DNA of 64,000 nucleotides, from NCBI RefSeq assembly GCF_033296635.1, contig NW_026944036.1, positions 186,001-250,000 on the forward strand. The letters are read 5' to 3'. The position numbers and the translations under genes are program-made. The stretch is from Dichotomopilus funicola. Taxonomy: Eukaryota > Ascomycota > Sordariomycetes > Sordariales > Chaetomiaceae. This document shows, one piece after another, positions 10,899 through 24,059 of the stretch (the first letter of the stretch is position 1; every line of letters begins with the position of its first letter). The notes under the pieces were generated by a model. That model was not told the DNA's origin. It made no database searches and saw only the letters and a program-made list of their open reading frames with translations.

Positions 10899-12670
10899 TG
10901 TTGTGGTTGACGATGTTGATCGATCGGGTTGAGTCGAGAGAGTACTGGAGATGGTTGGACGCTTTGAGGGTATTCAGAGACTCGATTCCAGATCAGAGCG
11001 TAAGGAATGACAAGGATGCCAGCATCAAACAGAAAAACAGAACAAGAGAGTGAATATGGCGATTAACACCTGCGACAACCCGTCCGTCGGTAATACCAAA
11101 GTCTGATTGTACCTAAACCAAGAACAAACCCAAGAACCAAACGGCCCTCGCCATTTCATATAAACAACCCGACGGAAATCCCAACGTCATACCCAAACGA
11201 ACCAAATCCCCCTCCCGTCGTCAAACAAGGAAGCTGTCAAGGCTGTCTGTCTCCTCCGGTCCGTTTCGACTTCGGATCTCCACTGAGACCAAACAAACCC
11301 ATCTCAACCCCTGCCAAGCCGGACAGCCGATCACCAATCGCCCCGTGGGGAACGCGGGAATTGTCAGATTGATGGGGCGACTCGGGTGATTGATTGAGAT
11401 GCAGATTGATGAGGAGTATTCGATCGGCGGGACTCGAAACGAGAGGCCATCAGAAGAACAAATTCATTATCACACCGGCAGGCCGGAACTGTACAATGGA
11501 ATGCAGCATTCCCAGCTGCTGAGTGGAACAGGCTGATCTGGCAATTGCATCCCCCTCAGTCTCACACCTGCATGTCAGACAACTACCTAACAAGCACCGT
11601 CAAGCCAGCTATGAGCCTCAAACAATCCATACATACGTGCAGTGTACAGAGTAAGTGAGACCAATGACGTCGCCTACCAAATCCCCCCTTGATCAAAACC
11701 CCTTTGATAAAAAAACCCACCCTTTAGCAATTGGCAGTGGTGTTTCGAAGACATCCGTCTTGTTTCTCCCGTGCAAGCCGAGTTCCCTAACAGGGGATTA
11801 GGCAAGTGACAGGGTGCTGAAACAGTACCGAGCCAGGGGTTAAACCAGCATTCAGTGGATGCTAGCGCGGTTGATTGGTTCGTTCAGGGGGTTGAGTGCA
11901 CTTCAGGGGCTTGACCAAGGTTTGCGGGGAGAACCTGACGTCGTCATTGCGTTTGGTTGTTTCTTTTGGGTCTTTTCTTTTCTGTGAGGGGCATGGGATT
12001 TCCGAGAGGAGAGAAAAGTCGCGGAGTGAGACATTGGTGTTTGCTCGTCACCACCGGCGGTGTGTGAGAGCGAGACATTTTGATGTCACTGGGTGAAGCG
12101 TACACTAGTGTACTTGCTGACGAGGGGATGGGATACGGGGACTCCGATGAGATGCAGTGAGTCTTTCTCGAAAGTGCGGCAGGTGAGAATGATAGGGGAT
12201 GGCTTTGACTTAGACGGGGACATCACTGTCCATGGGAGTTGGTCGTTGTCAGGGACTGGCAAATAAACTCTGCAGTCGTATCCGTATATTCGTCGCATTG
12301 TATCGTAACGGCATGCAATGAGTCGTTTGGTCCTGCGTAGGAATCCGTATGCTTGCGTAGTGCAAAAGTAAACAAGTGAGGAGATTCCCGCTTAACAAAA
12401 CACCATCCTCCCAACTGAATACCTTCCTACAGAAAGGCATACCGCCATACAGAGTAACGCCTTAAATGCCCTCAATCCCGAACAAACCCAGATGTCCATA
12501 CACCGTAAAATACACGACCTCCAACCTCCGGACCATCCAAGACATAAATCCCACCTTCCTCTCATCCCAAGTACACTAGGTAGGTAGTATACCCGTAATA
12601 TCCCCTCGCCTCATCAAAACACCAACCCGTCTCAACACCCCACAGCACCCAGCATCCCACAACTCATACC
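10899..12670. other. Long intergenic region (1.8 kb)
   Basis: Promoter side of the secreted protein and 3' side of WSS1. Only short ORFs with no domain are present, and I see no RNA gene or repeat. AC-rich sequence around 11090-11300 may be leader-like. Confidence 0.45.
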
Positions 12671-14305
12671 TCACACCTCTCCTCCCCCCCTCCTCTCCCC
12701 ACAAACACCACACACCCCACAGTCCGCCGCATTCCGGTACCCAGCCGCCGCGGCTCCCTGTCTCGCATCCGCACATATCGTGCTTTGGCACGCCCAAGTG
12801 CCTTCAAGAGAAAGCGTTTCTTCGCCCCTTGCGCCAGGTAGAGATAGGGTGTTGGAACATATGGCGCAGGTGGTGGCGGTGGGTTCGTTGAGGAAGGTGC
12901 AGAGGGGGCAGGCGTGGGAGGGGGGTGGTTGTTGTTGTTGTTGTGGTTGTGGCGAGGATGGTGGTATACTTGAAGGGGGTAGCGGTTTGGTTTCGAGGGT
13001 TGGGCGTGGTGTAGAAGCCGGGGGTAATAATGGTTTAGATATTTTCGATGCCGAGGGAATCGGTTTTGCGTCGGGCGGTTTCGTCTCCGACTGTGCAGAC
13101 GCACCCGGTTCATCCTTCATCCGTTGACCTGCGCCGCTCGAGCCAGACGACAACCAAGACGCCAGACTAAACCGCTGCAGTTCGGCTAGCTCGTCCTGCG
13201 CGTCCTGGCCGTTCGGGTTCTCGTCCTCACACACTTTGACCATGTCCCTACCCTTAGAGTCAAGGAACTTGTTGCCGCGTGCATCCACAGCGACGGGGCC
13301 GACATCAGTGTCGTTTTCGTCTTCGTCTTCGTCTCCATCACTCTCAGACCCCTCTTCCAGATCCTCGCCTTCCTGTGTTTCCTGCTTCTGCTGGTCAAAC
13401 CGCGCCAAAGCCGCCGCAGCCCGGAGCTCTCTCCCCCTCGCGCTGCCCGCAACCCGCGGTTTCCCAGTGATAGTCTTCCCCTTCTCCAGCTTGCGCTTCG
13501 TGATGGGGTCATCACCGAGCGTGACGCCGTTTGCCCCAAATTTCTTCAAAATCCGACGCTGCTTCTGCTCCTGGTAGGTAAGTGTCTTTTTATTGCTCGC
13601 CTTGCGTTTCCGGCTCCGCGACCGATACGTGCCGCCACAGAGGTGCTCGGGCAGCGGCTCGTCGGCGCCGACCGTGTTCCGCTCGAATTCACCCGTGGAT
13701 AGCAGGGCGCCGCGGCCCCAGAGGCCTTCGCCGGTATACCCGCGCGTCCATAGTCCGCGCATCTGTTCGGCGTAGAGGTTGCGGACTTTCCAGAAGGCGC
13801 GGGAGTGGTTCATTTGCTTGCAGTGGGCTAGCCTGGAGCGAGGATCAGTCACGTAACTGACCGTAAGGGGGTGCTGGAAGGGGCTGCAGAACGCACTCGT
13901 GCATCATGACCATTTGTACGTAGTTGAAGGGCAGCCAGTGGCCGGACCGGGCCTTGAGCACCAGCTGGATGACCTCGCCGGCGTTGAAGTTGCGGCCCAC
14001 AAACTCGGGGTTGGGCTCGTACTCCTCGAGCGAGGTGACTGACAGGCTGTGCTCTTTCATGATGGGCACTGGGCTGTTAGTCGGTTTCTTGGAAAAAATA
14101 AAAATAAAAATAAAACCAAAAATCAAAATGAATCGAAAACTTAAATCCATGGCACAAGACGGGTTGACCTACAACATTGCGCGGCGATCCTCTCCAGGAA
14201 ATCCTGGGCCGTTGCCTCGTCTGGTCCCTTAAGCGGCTTGATGAAGACGACGCGGTCATTCGGCTGCGACTTTTTTGCATTGAGCCGCAGGATGTTGAGC
14301 GGCAT
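12671..14305 (-). CDS. wss1: Wss1-type WLM metalloprotease for DNA-protein crosslink repair
   Basis: Wss1/SPRTN-like proteases degrade proteins covalently trapped on DNA. Three exons on the minus strand: 14173-14305, 13897-14068 and 12671-13832, giving 488 residues. Splicing rebuilds the WLM domain: PIMKEHSLSVTSLEEYEPN, then FNAGEVIQLVLK, and the zinc site MMHE-LAHCKQMNHS, i.e. HExxHxxxxxH, which is split across the second intron (phase 2). Downstream are a basic segment (YRSRSRKRKASNKK), an acidic Glu/Asp run and, near the C-terminus, a RanBP2-type zinc finger ACPLCTFLN...CAICSNTL. A second, looser Cys cluster (WACQSTIC...CGVCGVC) follows. Domain order and length fit fungal Wss1. Introns are 104 and 64 nt; intron 1 contains an AT-rich AAAATAAAA stretch. 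Confidence 0.92.
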
Positions 14306-15298
14306 GTCTGAGTGTCGCTGCTCCGATTAGATAAACAGCCGAGATGCAAAATGCAGATATCAAACACTGACGAAGTGGCGAGCATGGATTGAGAAGGTCT
14401 TCGAAACCTGGGGACGCGTCGGAGATAAGGAATGCGAAACCCGCGTTGAGTGGTGACGCCTAGTCACGTGACACCATTTACGAGAACAACGACGAGGCAT
14501 CGGGGCATCGGGACATCGGGACATCAGCCTCATTCTCGGAAGAAAACTCCCCAAAAGGGGCATCAAAATACTAATACAACAAACTATAGAAGAAAATAGG
14601 TGGGAAAATAAATAAGAAGCGAAGGATCAAAAGATCAAGGATCAAACCAGCAAAAGCTCACCAGGCTGCCGCCCGGTTACGAAACCCATAGTGCTTGCTC
14701 CGTAGACGGCCGCTTGCCTACTAGATCCGCGGGTTTGCCTGAGAGTAGCAAGCTAGAAATCCCTACTCGTTAACCCGCCTTTGCCATGAATTGAACCCTT
14801 GACCTCGCAGTCAAGTGAACAAACCCATCGCTCAAGGTAGGCCCTTTCAAGGACCACCGCTGGTGACCGCTAGGCCAGACAACGGTGTGCAATTGTTGAA
14901 AAGGTATGCGTTGGACCCTATACATATACCCTCGTCCTCTTGGTCTCTTGCCTGCTTACCTCCTACTTCTTGTCTTCTTGCCCACTTAGAACCGACTGCA
15001 CAGCACCGCAACACCGCAGTGCACTGTGTGAATCTCAGGCCCACGCCCAAGCTGCCTGCTGCGAACTGCACTTCTTTCCCATTCCCCATTTTGGCTATCT
15101 CTTGAAGCTTTGTGATCCATCCATTCCTCACACTTTGGTGTTTTCAAACAAGTATTCACTTCCCACCATGTCGTTTCCGCAACATCGCCCTCCTTCCCAA
15201 CCTGCACTTGCAACAAATTGCGCAATAACACAGAAAACGTAACACCACCACAGCAACCACAACAATCACAACAATCGCAAAATACCATAAAAAAAACA
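14306..15298. other. Intergenic between WSS1 promoter and the Kelch gene 3' end
   Basis: No protein gene is supported. On the minus strand, 14775-14885 has an A-box-like string (TGGCCTAGCGG) and a B-box-like string (GGTTCAATTC) about 80 bases apart, but no acceptor stem closes, so no tRNA is called. An 18-nt inverted repeat (CTTGACCTCGCAGTCAAG) lies between them at 14798-14815. Confidence 0.4.
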
Positions 15299-17651
15299 CT
15301 ACCTCCTCCTCCCACCTCCACCTCCACCACCAGCCCCAGCACCACCAGCGACACCCTCCCCACGATCCGCAAGCGAAACCACCTCCCCAATACCCGAGGC
15401 TTCCTGCTCCTCCTCCAGCAGGGTAATCTCCTCGCGGCAGTCCCACCACTTCTCCTCGCTGAGCTCGAACGCGCCGGCCTTGATCTCTTTGACCGACAGC
15501 GATGTCTCGGGCTGCACGCCCTTCCAGCGCATGTTGGTCATGAAGATTTCTTGCCACTCGGCCGAGGTGCGTTGGAAGAAGTCGCGGCGGGATTCGAAGG
15601 GCTTTTTGGGGACAGTCAGTATCATGTTGGAAAGGGAAGAGAGAAAGGAAAAGAACAGAACAGAAGAAAGAAACTCACCCTTGGATGCGGCAGCCCATCA
15701 TCCACCGTCTCTGTCGCGGCCGACTCGGTCTCCTCTTCCTCTTCCTCTGTCGGTGCAGCTGTAGCGGGTGCCGCTTCGGAATCATCGCCCTGCTTCTTCT
15801 TGCGCTTGCTCGGCGTGTACAGTTGCTGTTTGCCCTGTCCTTTCTCGTCTGCCATCTCCACGTCCCCATCTTCGTCCACCTCCTCGTCCTCGTCTTCATA
15901 ATCTTCCTCGTCATCGTCGTCGTCGTCATCTTCGTCTTCGGATTCCTGCTCTGTGTTAGCAAAATTACTGTTAAACGACAGAAAGACAAGACAAAACATA
16001 CCACCCAGTCCTCGACAGGCCGGTTAAACACCTCTTTGCAGCCATCCAACTTCCCCAAGTCAATCGCATACAAATCATCAAACGTGTACTCGCGGTCGCC
16101 CTTCTCAAACGTCCCACCATAGATGTACAGCACATCGTCCTGCACCGCCAGTAAGGCGTTGAACCGCGGGTGCGGAAACTCCATGCTGACCGGCATCTCG
16201 CGGACCGCTTTCCTCTCGCGCTCCTCTTCCTCTTCCTCTTTCTTCTTCCGCCTATCCACATCCATCTCGTCACCTCCACCCTTACCATCCTCATCCTCAT
16301 CATCCTCAATCCCCGCTCCCGCTCGCAACGCAGCCAACTGCCGCAACAACTCCTCCTCATTCTCCTTCGCCCTTCCTCTTCTCCCCCCAACCGCCCTACC
16401 CCCTCCTTGTTCACCACCGCCTTTCCCACCTGCCCCCCCACCTCCTCGTCGAGTTTTCTTCAACCCCAAAGGAAAAAACCGATTCCTCTCCACATTCCAC
16501 GCAAACAGCGCATTAAAAAACTCACTCTCCATCCCTTCCTCACTCTCCTCCACATCATGCACACCCCCAAACAAAATCCCCCTCCCCCGGTGTGCCGCCA
16601 TCGTCGCCCCCGCTCTCGTCGGATCCGGCGCATTAGCCGGCTTCTTGCGCCGTTCCCACCGCACCGTAGGCGGCGCTCCCGCAGGCGCCGAAGCATCAGG
16701 TGGCGTAATCCTCAGAAAGAAACAATCCGTGTGAATCTGCGGTTTGAGCACATTTCTCTGCCCACCACCACCACCTCCTCCTCCTCCACCTTTAGAACCC
16801 TGCTGCTGCTGCTGTTGCTTGTTGATAGCAGCCGTAGCTTTCACCCTCGAATACCCCCCATACAAAACCGCCCCCTGCTCATGCGGCAACAACGTAAACG
16901 ACGACCGCGCATCCGGCTTCAACTGCGCCGGCGGCAACGCCGGATTATGCCACACAAAATTCGCCGTATCATACAGCCACAAATCCGCCAAATACCTCGT
17001 CTGATGCGCCGTATCCTGGAATCCACCAAACAGCACGACATAATTCTTATAAAACGTCATGCGGTGACCCGACCGCGCAGGCGGGGTCTTCCCCTTCGGC
17101 TCTAGCCGGGTCCATTCCCGGGTCGTAGCGTCCAGTTTCCAGAAGTCGTTGTAGTGGTAGAAGGTGCCCTGTTTGGGGGAGGAGAATTCGCCGCCGAAGA
17201 GGTAGACGGTATTAGCCTGGTTGCCGCCGCGGGTCCAGGCGTGGCCGCTGCGGGGGAGGGGCGCGTTGGGGGAGGTGATGCTGCGCCATTCGTCGCGGTC
17301 GATGTAGTAGACCAATAAATCGTTGAAGAAGGTGGCGAGGGAGCCGTTGAAGTACTCGCCGCCGAAGAGGAGGAGTTGGTTGGTGTTGGCTGGGTTGGCG
17401 AGGAAAGTGGCTGCGGAACGGGCACGGGGGGGCGTGGAGATGACGGTTTCGGTGATTTTGAGGAATTTTTCTTGTTCTTTGCGGTATTCTTCCAGGACGG
17501 CGTCGAGGTCGACGTCTTCGGCGTCGCTGCCGTCGAGCTGCTTGGAGGCTTTGGCTTTGGCTTTTTTTTCGGCTTTTTGGGAGGCTTTTTGTTTCTTTTC
17601 GGCGAGTTTGGCCTTTTTGGACTCGCTTTTGCCTTTTTTGTCTTTGGCCAT
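15299..17651 (-). CDS. kel3: Kelch-repeat protein of the Kel3/KLHDC4 family
   Basis: Exons on the minus strand: 16002-17651, 15679-15948 and 15299-15601, giving 740 residues. The N-terminus is Lys-rich and coiled (MAKDKKGKSESKKAKLAEKK). It is followed by six or so Kelch blades, e.g. NQLLLFGGEYFNG, NTVYLFGGEFSS, YVVLFGGFQDT, GAVLYGGYSRV, GILFGGVHDV and VLYIYGGTFEKG. Insertions include Gln and poly-Gly runs and a Gly/Arg-rich plus acidic loop of about 100 residues before the last blade. Exon 2 encodes an acidic Asp/Glu tail. Exon 3 encodes the conserved end PFESRRDFFQRTSAEWQEI...LSEEKWWDCREEI. The last junction (LPHPR-PFES) is strong; the first uses a weaker GAG acceptor at 15949-15951, because the CAG two bases earlier gives an unlikely Lys/Thr-rich frame. 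The biochemical role of Kel3 is not well defined. Confidence 0.88.
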
Positions 17652-18131
17652 TTTGAAGTGGTGTTGTTTGAACCTTGTGTGTTACCTAGGTATGTTGTTG
17701 AGGGTTGAAAGTTAAAAGTTGAGTTCAAGTGCGGAGAAGTTTGAGTGTGAAAATTGGGTCCACATTGAAATATAAGTTGGGTTGAGTGTACAGAACCTAA
17801 TACCGTGAATGACGTACGGACTGTATAGATACTCCATACGGATAACTCAAGAGGCCCGGCTGTCTGCATATCGGGCTTCATTCAATCTCCAATTATCTCA
17901 CATTTAATGATCACTTGGTGGGCTGACTGGACATGGAAGTGGCGTTTCTTTATTCATCTGTGGGCTATGATGCCCCTATTTCCCCCCTGACATGGCCCAA
18001 ACGGTTTTTATTCCAGTCATCCCAGACCATCTACAACCGATATGCTTTCCGGCCGTTCATTCCCGGCCATGCTTGAGATCCTGACTACTCGTCAGATATC
18101 CCGTTATCATCTCATATTTTCAGCAGAATAT
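17652..18131. other. Intergenic, Kelch promoter and aminopeptidase 3' flank
   Basis: No ORF with support. This is the region between two minus-strand genes and should contain the Kelch gene promoter. Confidence 0.5.
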
Positions 18132-20933
18132 TTACGAACGGTATCCGTTCTCCTTCAACCATGCGGCCACATCCGCCCGGTCCCGCTCAACCCACGAGAT
18201 CTTGGAGCGGATCGCATCCAAGCTCTGCGCCAGCGACTGGTCAAATCCGTTGGTGCTCTTGCCCTTGAAGAACGCCTCCACCTGCTCGAGCTGCTCCTTC
18301 TTCGTGAAGCTCGACGTGAAGATGGTGACCATGGTGCCTAGCATCGAGAGCGCCGGGGGTAGCTTCTTGACCAGCTCGTCCCAGTTCTCCGTCATCCACG
18401 CGAACAGCGCCTCCACGCCCTCGGGGTGTCCACGTAGCCCGCTGGTCGGCATGTAGATATCCTGGTCCTTGATCTCGCCGCTGAAGAGGAGGCCCAGCGT
18501 GCGCTTGATCAGCTCGGGGTCCTTGGCCCGGCCTAGGCAACGCAGCGCCGTGTTGCGCTCGTCGCTGTTGGTCGAGTTGCGGTAAAAGTCCAGGATTGCG
18601 TCGTACTAATAGTGTTAGCTTGACTGTTTCGTCTAGGTAAAAAAAAAAATGAAAGAAATAAGCAAAAACATACCTCTTCCTTGCCCCCGTACTTAAGCAC
18701 CATGCTAAAGACACTACCCCGGATGTTGGGGTGCACGGCAGCGCGGTCCCCAGCAATAAACTTCTTGAACTTCTCCTTGGCCGCGTTGATGATCGTCTCA
18801 TCTCCGCTGAGACCAGCAGTCCCAAACATCATGCCCTTGAACTGCTGCAAAATGTGCCCATCGCTGTCCGAGAACTCCCAGCCCAGCTCGTGCGCCTTGG
18901 CGCTCACCAGGTCACGCAGGAACGCATCCAGTGCATCCCGCTCAGCCTTGTCCTCAAAGATCCACGCGCCCTGCACCGACGACACACGCGCAATGATCTC
19001 GTTCCAGACGACAAACTCGGCCTCCGAGTTGAAGCCCTTGAGCAGGCTCAACACGCCCGACGTGCTCTGGTAGCCCGAGGTGGCCAGCGCGCCCGCGTCG
19101 GCGATCATACCGGCGCGGTCCTCCACGCTCAGCAGGCCTTGCTTGGCAGCGTTGCCCAGCTTTTCGAGCCGCTCGGGCGAATAGGCGGTGCGGTACAGGC
19201 CGGTGTGGTTCGCGTTGAGCTTGAAGAACTCCGTGCTTGGCACCTCAAAGGTAGCCTCGCGCTTGTCGAGCGTCTGCGACTCATCGATTCCGTCCTTGGT
19301 GCGCAGGCCGAGGAAAACGGGGTAGATGGTCTGGTCCTCCTCGGGCTTGGTGTCGCCGGTGCGGAGGAACCGATTCTGCTTCAGGTGGATGGTCTTGTCA
19401 TCCTTCTCCGAAACAGTCACCACAGGGAAACCAATGTTCTTGGTCCACACCTGCATGACCTCCTCCACGCTCTTGCCGCTGGCATCCGCGAGCGACGCCC
19501 ACAGGTCGCCCGTCTGCGTGTTGCCGTACGCGTGCTTCTTGAGGTACCGCCTGACACCCTCCAGGAACGTGTCCTCGCCAAGGTACGTCGAGATCATGCG
19601 CAGCACGCAGGAGCCCTTCGAGTACGAGATGGCGTCGAAGATCTGGTTGATCTCGTCGGCCTTCTTCACGGGGACCTCGATCGGGTGGCTGCTGCGGAGC
19701 GAGTCCAGACCCAACGCACGCTGGAGGTTGTCGACCACGTACGACTCCCAGACCTTCCACTCCGGGTAGAAGATGTTGCACGAGTACCACGACGCCCAGG
19801 TCGCGAAGCCCTCGTTGAGCCACAGGCCATCCCACCAGTCCATGGTGACAAGGTTGCCGAACCACTGGTGCGCCAGCTCGTGCTGCACAACCTCAGCCAC
19901 CCGCTCCTTGGTCGCCGCGCCGCTGGCCTTTTCATCCAGCAGCAGGTCCACCACCCGGTAGGTGACCAGGCCCCAGTTTTCCATGGCGCCCTGGGCAAAG
20001 TCGGGGATGGCGATCTGGTCCATCTTGGGGAGCGGGAACTCAATACCAAAGACCTTCTCGTAGAAAGCGAGCGTCCTGGCCGCGAGATCCAGCGAGAAGC
20101 GGCCGTGCTCAATGTTCTGGCCCGGCGGCGCGTACACACGAACGGGCACGCGGAAGTCGTTGGTCTCGATGACGTTCAGCTCGCCCACCACGAACGCTAC
20201 CAGGTACGTCGACATGAGCGGCGACTTGTTGAAGTGGACAGCCTGCTTGGTGGTGCCGGTCTGCTCCGACTTCACCTCCGTCTCGGAGGCCACGTCCATG
20301 TTGCTTAGGCAGGTCAACTTCTTGTCAGCGATGAGCGTGACGGTGAACTCGGCCTTCAGCGAGGGCTCGTCGAAGCAGGGGAACGAGCGGCGGGCGTCGG
20401 TGGGCTCCATCTGGGAGACCGCCAGGATCCCTTCACTGCCATCTGGGTTCTTGTACGTCGACCGATAGAAGCCGGCCATCTTGTCGTTGAGCTGCCCAGT
20501 GAACTTGATCTCTAGCTGGGCCTTGCTCCCCTTGGAGAGGGAGTTGTCGAACTCGAACTTGCTGACCTGTGTGGCCTCATTGTAGGTAACGGAGGGAGAC
20601 GAGCTGTATCTCAGTTAGTGGCCAGTCAAAAGTCAGGGTTAAAGAAAAGACGGGGGAAAGGACAAAATAAAGAAAGCTAGCTAACCTGACTGTTTGGCCA
20701 CCTGATGTAACCTTGGAGCTGTGGATGTCGAGCTCAAGGGTGTGCAGCGAGATGGACTTGGAGTCCTCAGCCACGTCGAGATCGATCACGACCGTGCCGT
20801 CAAAGGTCAACTTTTTGAAGTCGGGTTCCAAGGTCACGTTGTAGTGCCGCGGCACCACATTAGCGGGTAGCAGCTCGCGACCCTGCACGTTCACCCCACC
20901 CGCCGTGTCGGCAACAGCTTGCGTTCGGCACAT
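18132..20933 (-). CDS. ape2: M1-family metallo-aminopeptidase (Ape2/Aap1 type)
   Basis: Removes N-terminal amino acids from peptides using zinc. Minus-strand exons 20686-20933, 18674-20603 and 18132-18605 give 883 residues, the family's usual size. Motifs: the substrate-binding GAMENWG, then the zinc site HELAHQWFGN with the third ligand in WLNEGFATW (HExxH-18-E). The C-terminal helical domain ends KENGYRS. Junctions restore TVSSSPSVTYNEAT and GGKEE-YDAILDFYRN. The ATG at 20933 was chosen because no in-frame ATG precedes it; this gives a form without signal peptide (MCRTQAVADTAGG), suggesting the cytosolic form, though a longer mitochondrial or secreted start exists in some relatives. Antisense ORFs (up to 525 codons) are composition shadows. 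Confidence 0.95.
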
Positions 20934-23005
20934 GTTGTGACGGCGGTACGAGCAGTGGCGGACTGATGATGGGTTGCAGAGGCGGGCGCTTCTTGGTTGG
21001 GAGAACGGCCGTTGGAGATGACGGTTGTTAAGGGAAAAGGAGCTGGAGGATGTTGATGGGGCAGTAGTACTTGAAGTTGAGGAGGGTAGACGGCTTAGGA
21101 TCGAGTAACTGCGGGGTGTGTTTTGTTAGTGACCGTTTGGGCCCAAAAGGAGGGGCCCTCCTGACCCGAGCTGGAACCTCCATAAGCTCGGTGCAGGTAC
21201 CCCGCTGCTGGCCGCGCCGCACAGGACTCGAGGGTTGAGCGTGCTTTGCGTACCGTGATGTAAAATTTTTCGGCGTCTGGTGGGCGCGCAACCGCAACAC
21301 AACTCCTGCTTGTGCAACCGGGCCCTGCCTGCCGCGACAGACTGGGCGCCCAGCAATGCAAGCGCGAAACATTGCGAGAAAACGACGCCAAAAAGTGGTA
21401 GAAAGGAGAGCCGGCAGTCATGAATTGGTAGCGAAGGGCAATCATTTTCGGGTATCTTGCATCCCAGACGCTTAGTCACGGCTAAGTACTTGGTACCCTG
21501 CTCCACTCTCGATCATAGGAAGAACCTCAACATCCCAATCTGAGGAAGGGATTGAAGAAGAAACCGTATCGACTACTTTAAGCTCTACTTCGTTTTTCGG
21601 GAGCTGGGTACATTCACAGAATAGTCCAAACAGCCCATGTGTTATGTTATATCACCCTTAGCTCACCGATCTTTATTAGTTCAACTGATACAGGATACAC
21701 CGTGTTATTTAGAAGATAGACACGGTATAAACTACATTTAACAGCCTCTGGTTCTAGAACTCTTAAACCAACCGAGCTCAAACCTTTGTTTCTCGAGATT
21801 GAGATTTTCCGCCTCGTAACTATTATGGTTTATCGAGGCCAGATTTAAGACCCAGCGGGATGGAGACCCCTTCGAGGTGGAGCCATTGTCACAGGACAGC
21901 GCAGGTAAAGACGGTACGGCGTCTGGTATGTACACCTCGCTGCCGGGGTGTGGTGGTTTCAAATAACCCACGATACAACGGGCTAAGAAGTCGACTAGTC
22001 GAGGCCCCCAACCGAGTCCCCACTAGACTACCAGTTTCTTCTCGATGTTATATGAATGGAGGGCTGGCTACCGCTCTTCTTACATCCCACCTGATATCCC
22101 AAGAACGTGCCCCCATTTCGATCCCTATCAGCTTCCCGTGAATCGTCATGGTACGCCTCACTCAGCGCCCCAACAGGCCACAAGTCAAATTCTGGATGTC
22201 TCCCTCCGCCGCTTCCGAGAAACGGGCTACATCATCGGTTCGGTACCGAGGGCTGGCGTGCCTTCTTTTGAGTCCGCGGCCTCGGAGCGAGTCTATCAGG
22301 TGTTGTGCCCGTGACTGCAATTAAATTTTATGTCCACGGGAGGATGTCTCGTTTTCCGCTTTGAGCAGGCGGTCAAACACCATGTGAACTGTGAAGTAAG
22401 GTAAAGAGCGGATGATTCCGAGCCCGTTTCAAGGCCGTAGGGTAAGAAGAGATCACACTACACGGATCTCCCTTCCCTACCCTCTGGAACCCTCCGTCAG
22501 CCAGCGAACAAAACAGCCCGCCATTGTTGTTCATCGGTTGCGTAAATTACCCTTTCGGGCAACGTTACACAGTACGATAAGCTTGGCGATCGAAGCCCAA
22601 CGACTTGGGACCACTAAATCAACGAGGTGGGACAACCGACGCCTTGATGCAAGAACGAGCGAATCAACGGTATAGGTTAAGAGACTGGTGCGTCTGATGC
22701 AGAAGGGAATGGAACAGACAAGAGTTCCCTTCACCGAATCTAGAGAAATCCGATCATGAAAGCGACGGGGCCGGCCCCGCTTCCCCTGGCCGATGACCTG
22801 CAACTGGGCCCTCTCAACGGGCAGCTGGACAGGGTTCGAGCTTCCTAAACAGCTCTTGGGCGAGTTTCCAGGACAAGTTTCGATTGAGAAACGAATTGAT
22901 TCTTTGAGTGGGGTTCTCCCTCGGAGCCGTAGCGGGGTAGGACGCCGTTGCTCGAGGCAGGCACGACTGAGCAACGCTTGGCAACTCAACCATGCGCGCG
23001 CCACG

Positions 23006-23025
23006 CCTCCATGGCGCCATGGAGG
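23006..23025. repeat. Perfect 20-bp palindrome
   Basis: CCTCCATGGCGCCATGGAGG reads the same on both strands. It lies alone in gene-free DNA and could be a dimeric protein-binding site or chance. Confidence 0.9.
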
Positions 23026-23670
23026 GGTCGGGTCGTTGCGGGGCTGGCCGCCCAGTTTTGGAGGGGCAATCGGCGACGGGCCGCGAGAGACTTGAACCTC
23101 CGGAGCTCAATGCAGGAAGACGGGCACGGCGGGAGAGCCAATGCTGGAGACACGCCAAAACACGTTGCCGGGGAATTTGGTTCTTTGGGGTGTTGGTCGG
23201 ACTTGACCGTACTTCGTACGCCCTTGTTGAGATGGGGGGCGCTCCGACAACGGATTCAAGACCAAGCTTTGACCCCCGCGCGCTTGAGAGCTTTGCTGCG
23301 CAAAACGGACTCAGCGCGGGTCTCCAGCTCATCCCCCCAACGCGAGCACCCGCCGGCGTGTCTGAGGTGAAATGTTAGAACAGGGATTGGTTCTTCGGTT
23401 GCGGATCGATTTGAAGCCCCGATTTGTTGAGAGAATCATAATGGTATGACAGGCGTGTCGTAATAGCCACTAACAGCTTCCATCAAGGTCCCTTGCAGCG
23501 CCCGCCTTATCACCCCACCAAAACAAATCCTGCCCCTCCTTGGGTGACTGCATCTTGGCCGCGAGCTTTCTTCTCCCAAGACCGACCAGCTTCTTGATTC
23601 CTCCTCCTTCTTCCTTTTTCCCTCCAGCAACCCAACTTTCTATCACACCGTCAAGTCAAGCTCACCTAAG

Positions 23671-24048
23671 GTATGTTTTTCATCATGAATTTCATCAACT
23701 TCATTTAGTTTGTTTCTCTTTCCCCCCTTCGAGTCAATGTCCTCCCCTCGCTCTCGCTTTCTGGAATTCTGGCGCCAGTAAAAAGAAAAAGTCTCCGGAT
23801 GGTTTAGCTGGCTTGGATGTCGGCGAGGCTTGCGGGAAATCCATTAAACATCGCAATTGAGCGAATTTCACCGCGGCGGACGGAGAATCCCTTTTGTCTC
23901 AGACCTGCGCTCAGGTTGTGCCAACTCAAAAGCTCCCGCGTTTTTGTCCCGCAATATTTGCGTTCCTTTTCTTTCCCATCCGACCAACCCGTCCATGCGT
24001 AAGCGCCAACTTTTCTCCATAATCCACTGACACTTTCGGCCGAAATAG
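23671..24048 (+). other. Probable 5' UTR intron of enolase
   Basis: A strong donor (AAG|GTATGT) at 23671 and an acceptor (AAATAG) ending at 24048 lie 11 bases before the enolase ATG. The segment is T-rich and carries no long ORF in the enolase frame. Leader introns are common in highly expressed fungal glycolytic genes; this one is inferred, not proven. Confidence 0.45.
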
Positions 24049-24059
24049 AATCATTCACA

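Larger units (their letters stand above)
20934..24059. other. Long gene-free region (3.1 kb) upstream of enolase
   Basis: Many short overlapping ORFs on both strands, none with domains, intron structure or consistent codon use. A perfect 20-bp palindrome lies at 23006-23025. The stretch 21530-22000 is AT-richer than the rest. The last 400 bases are the enolase leader. Confidence 0.45.

Noticed and set aside
14775..14885. tRNA candidate on the minus strand
   Set aside because: A- and B-box-like strings are present, but neither acceptor stem nor T-stem pairs. A 7-nt loop TTGAAAG with a 5-bp stem exists, but the variable region would be far too long.
15685..17105. + strand ORFs opposite the Kelch gene
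   Set aside because: Arg/Pro/Leu-rich shadows; the Kelch blades are unambiguous on the minus strand.
18731..20308. 525-codon + strand ORF opposite the aminopeptidase
   Set aside because: Composition shadow of the conserved M1 gene; no domain and no ATG context.
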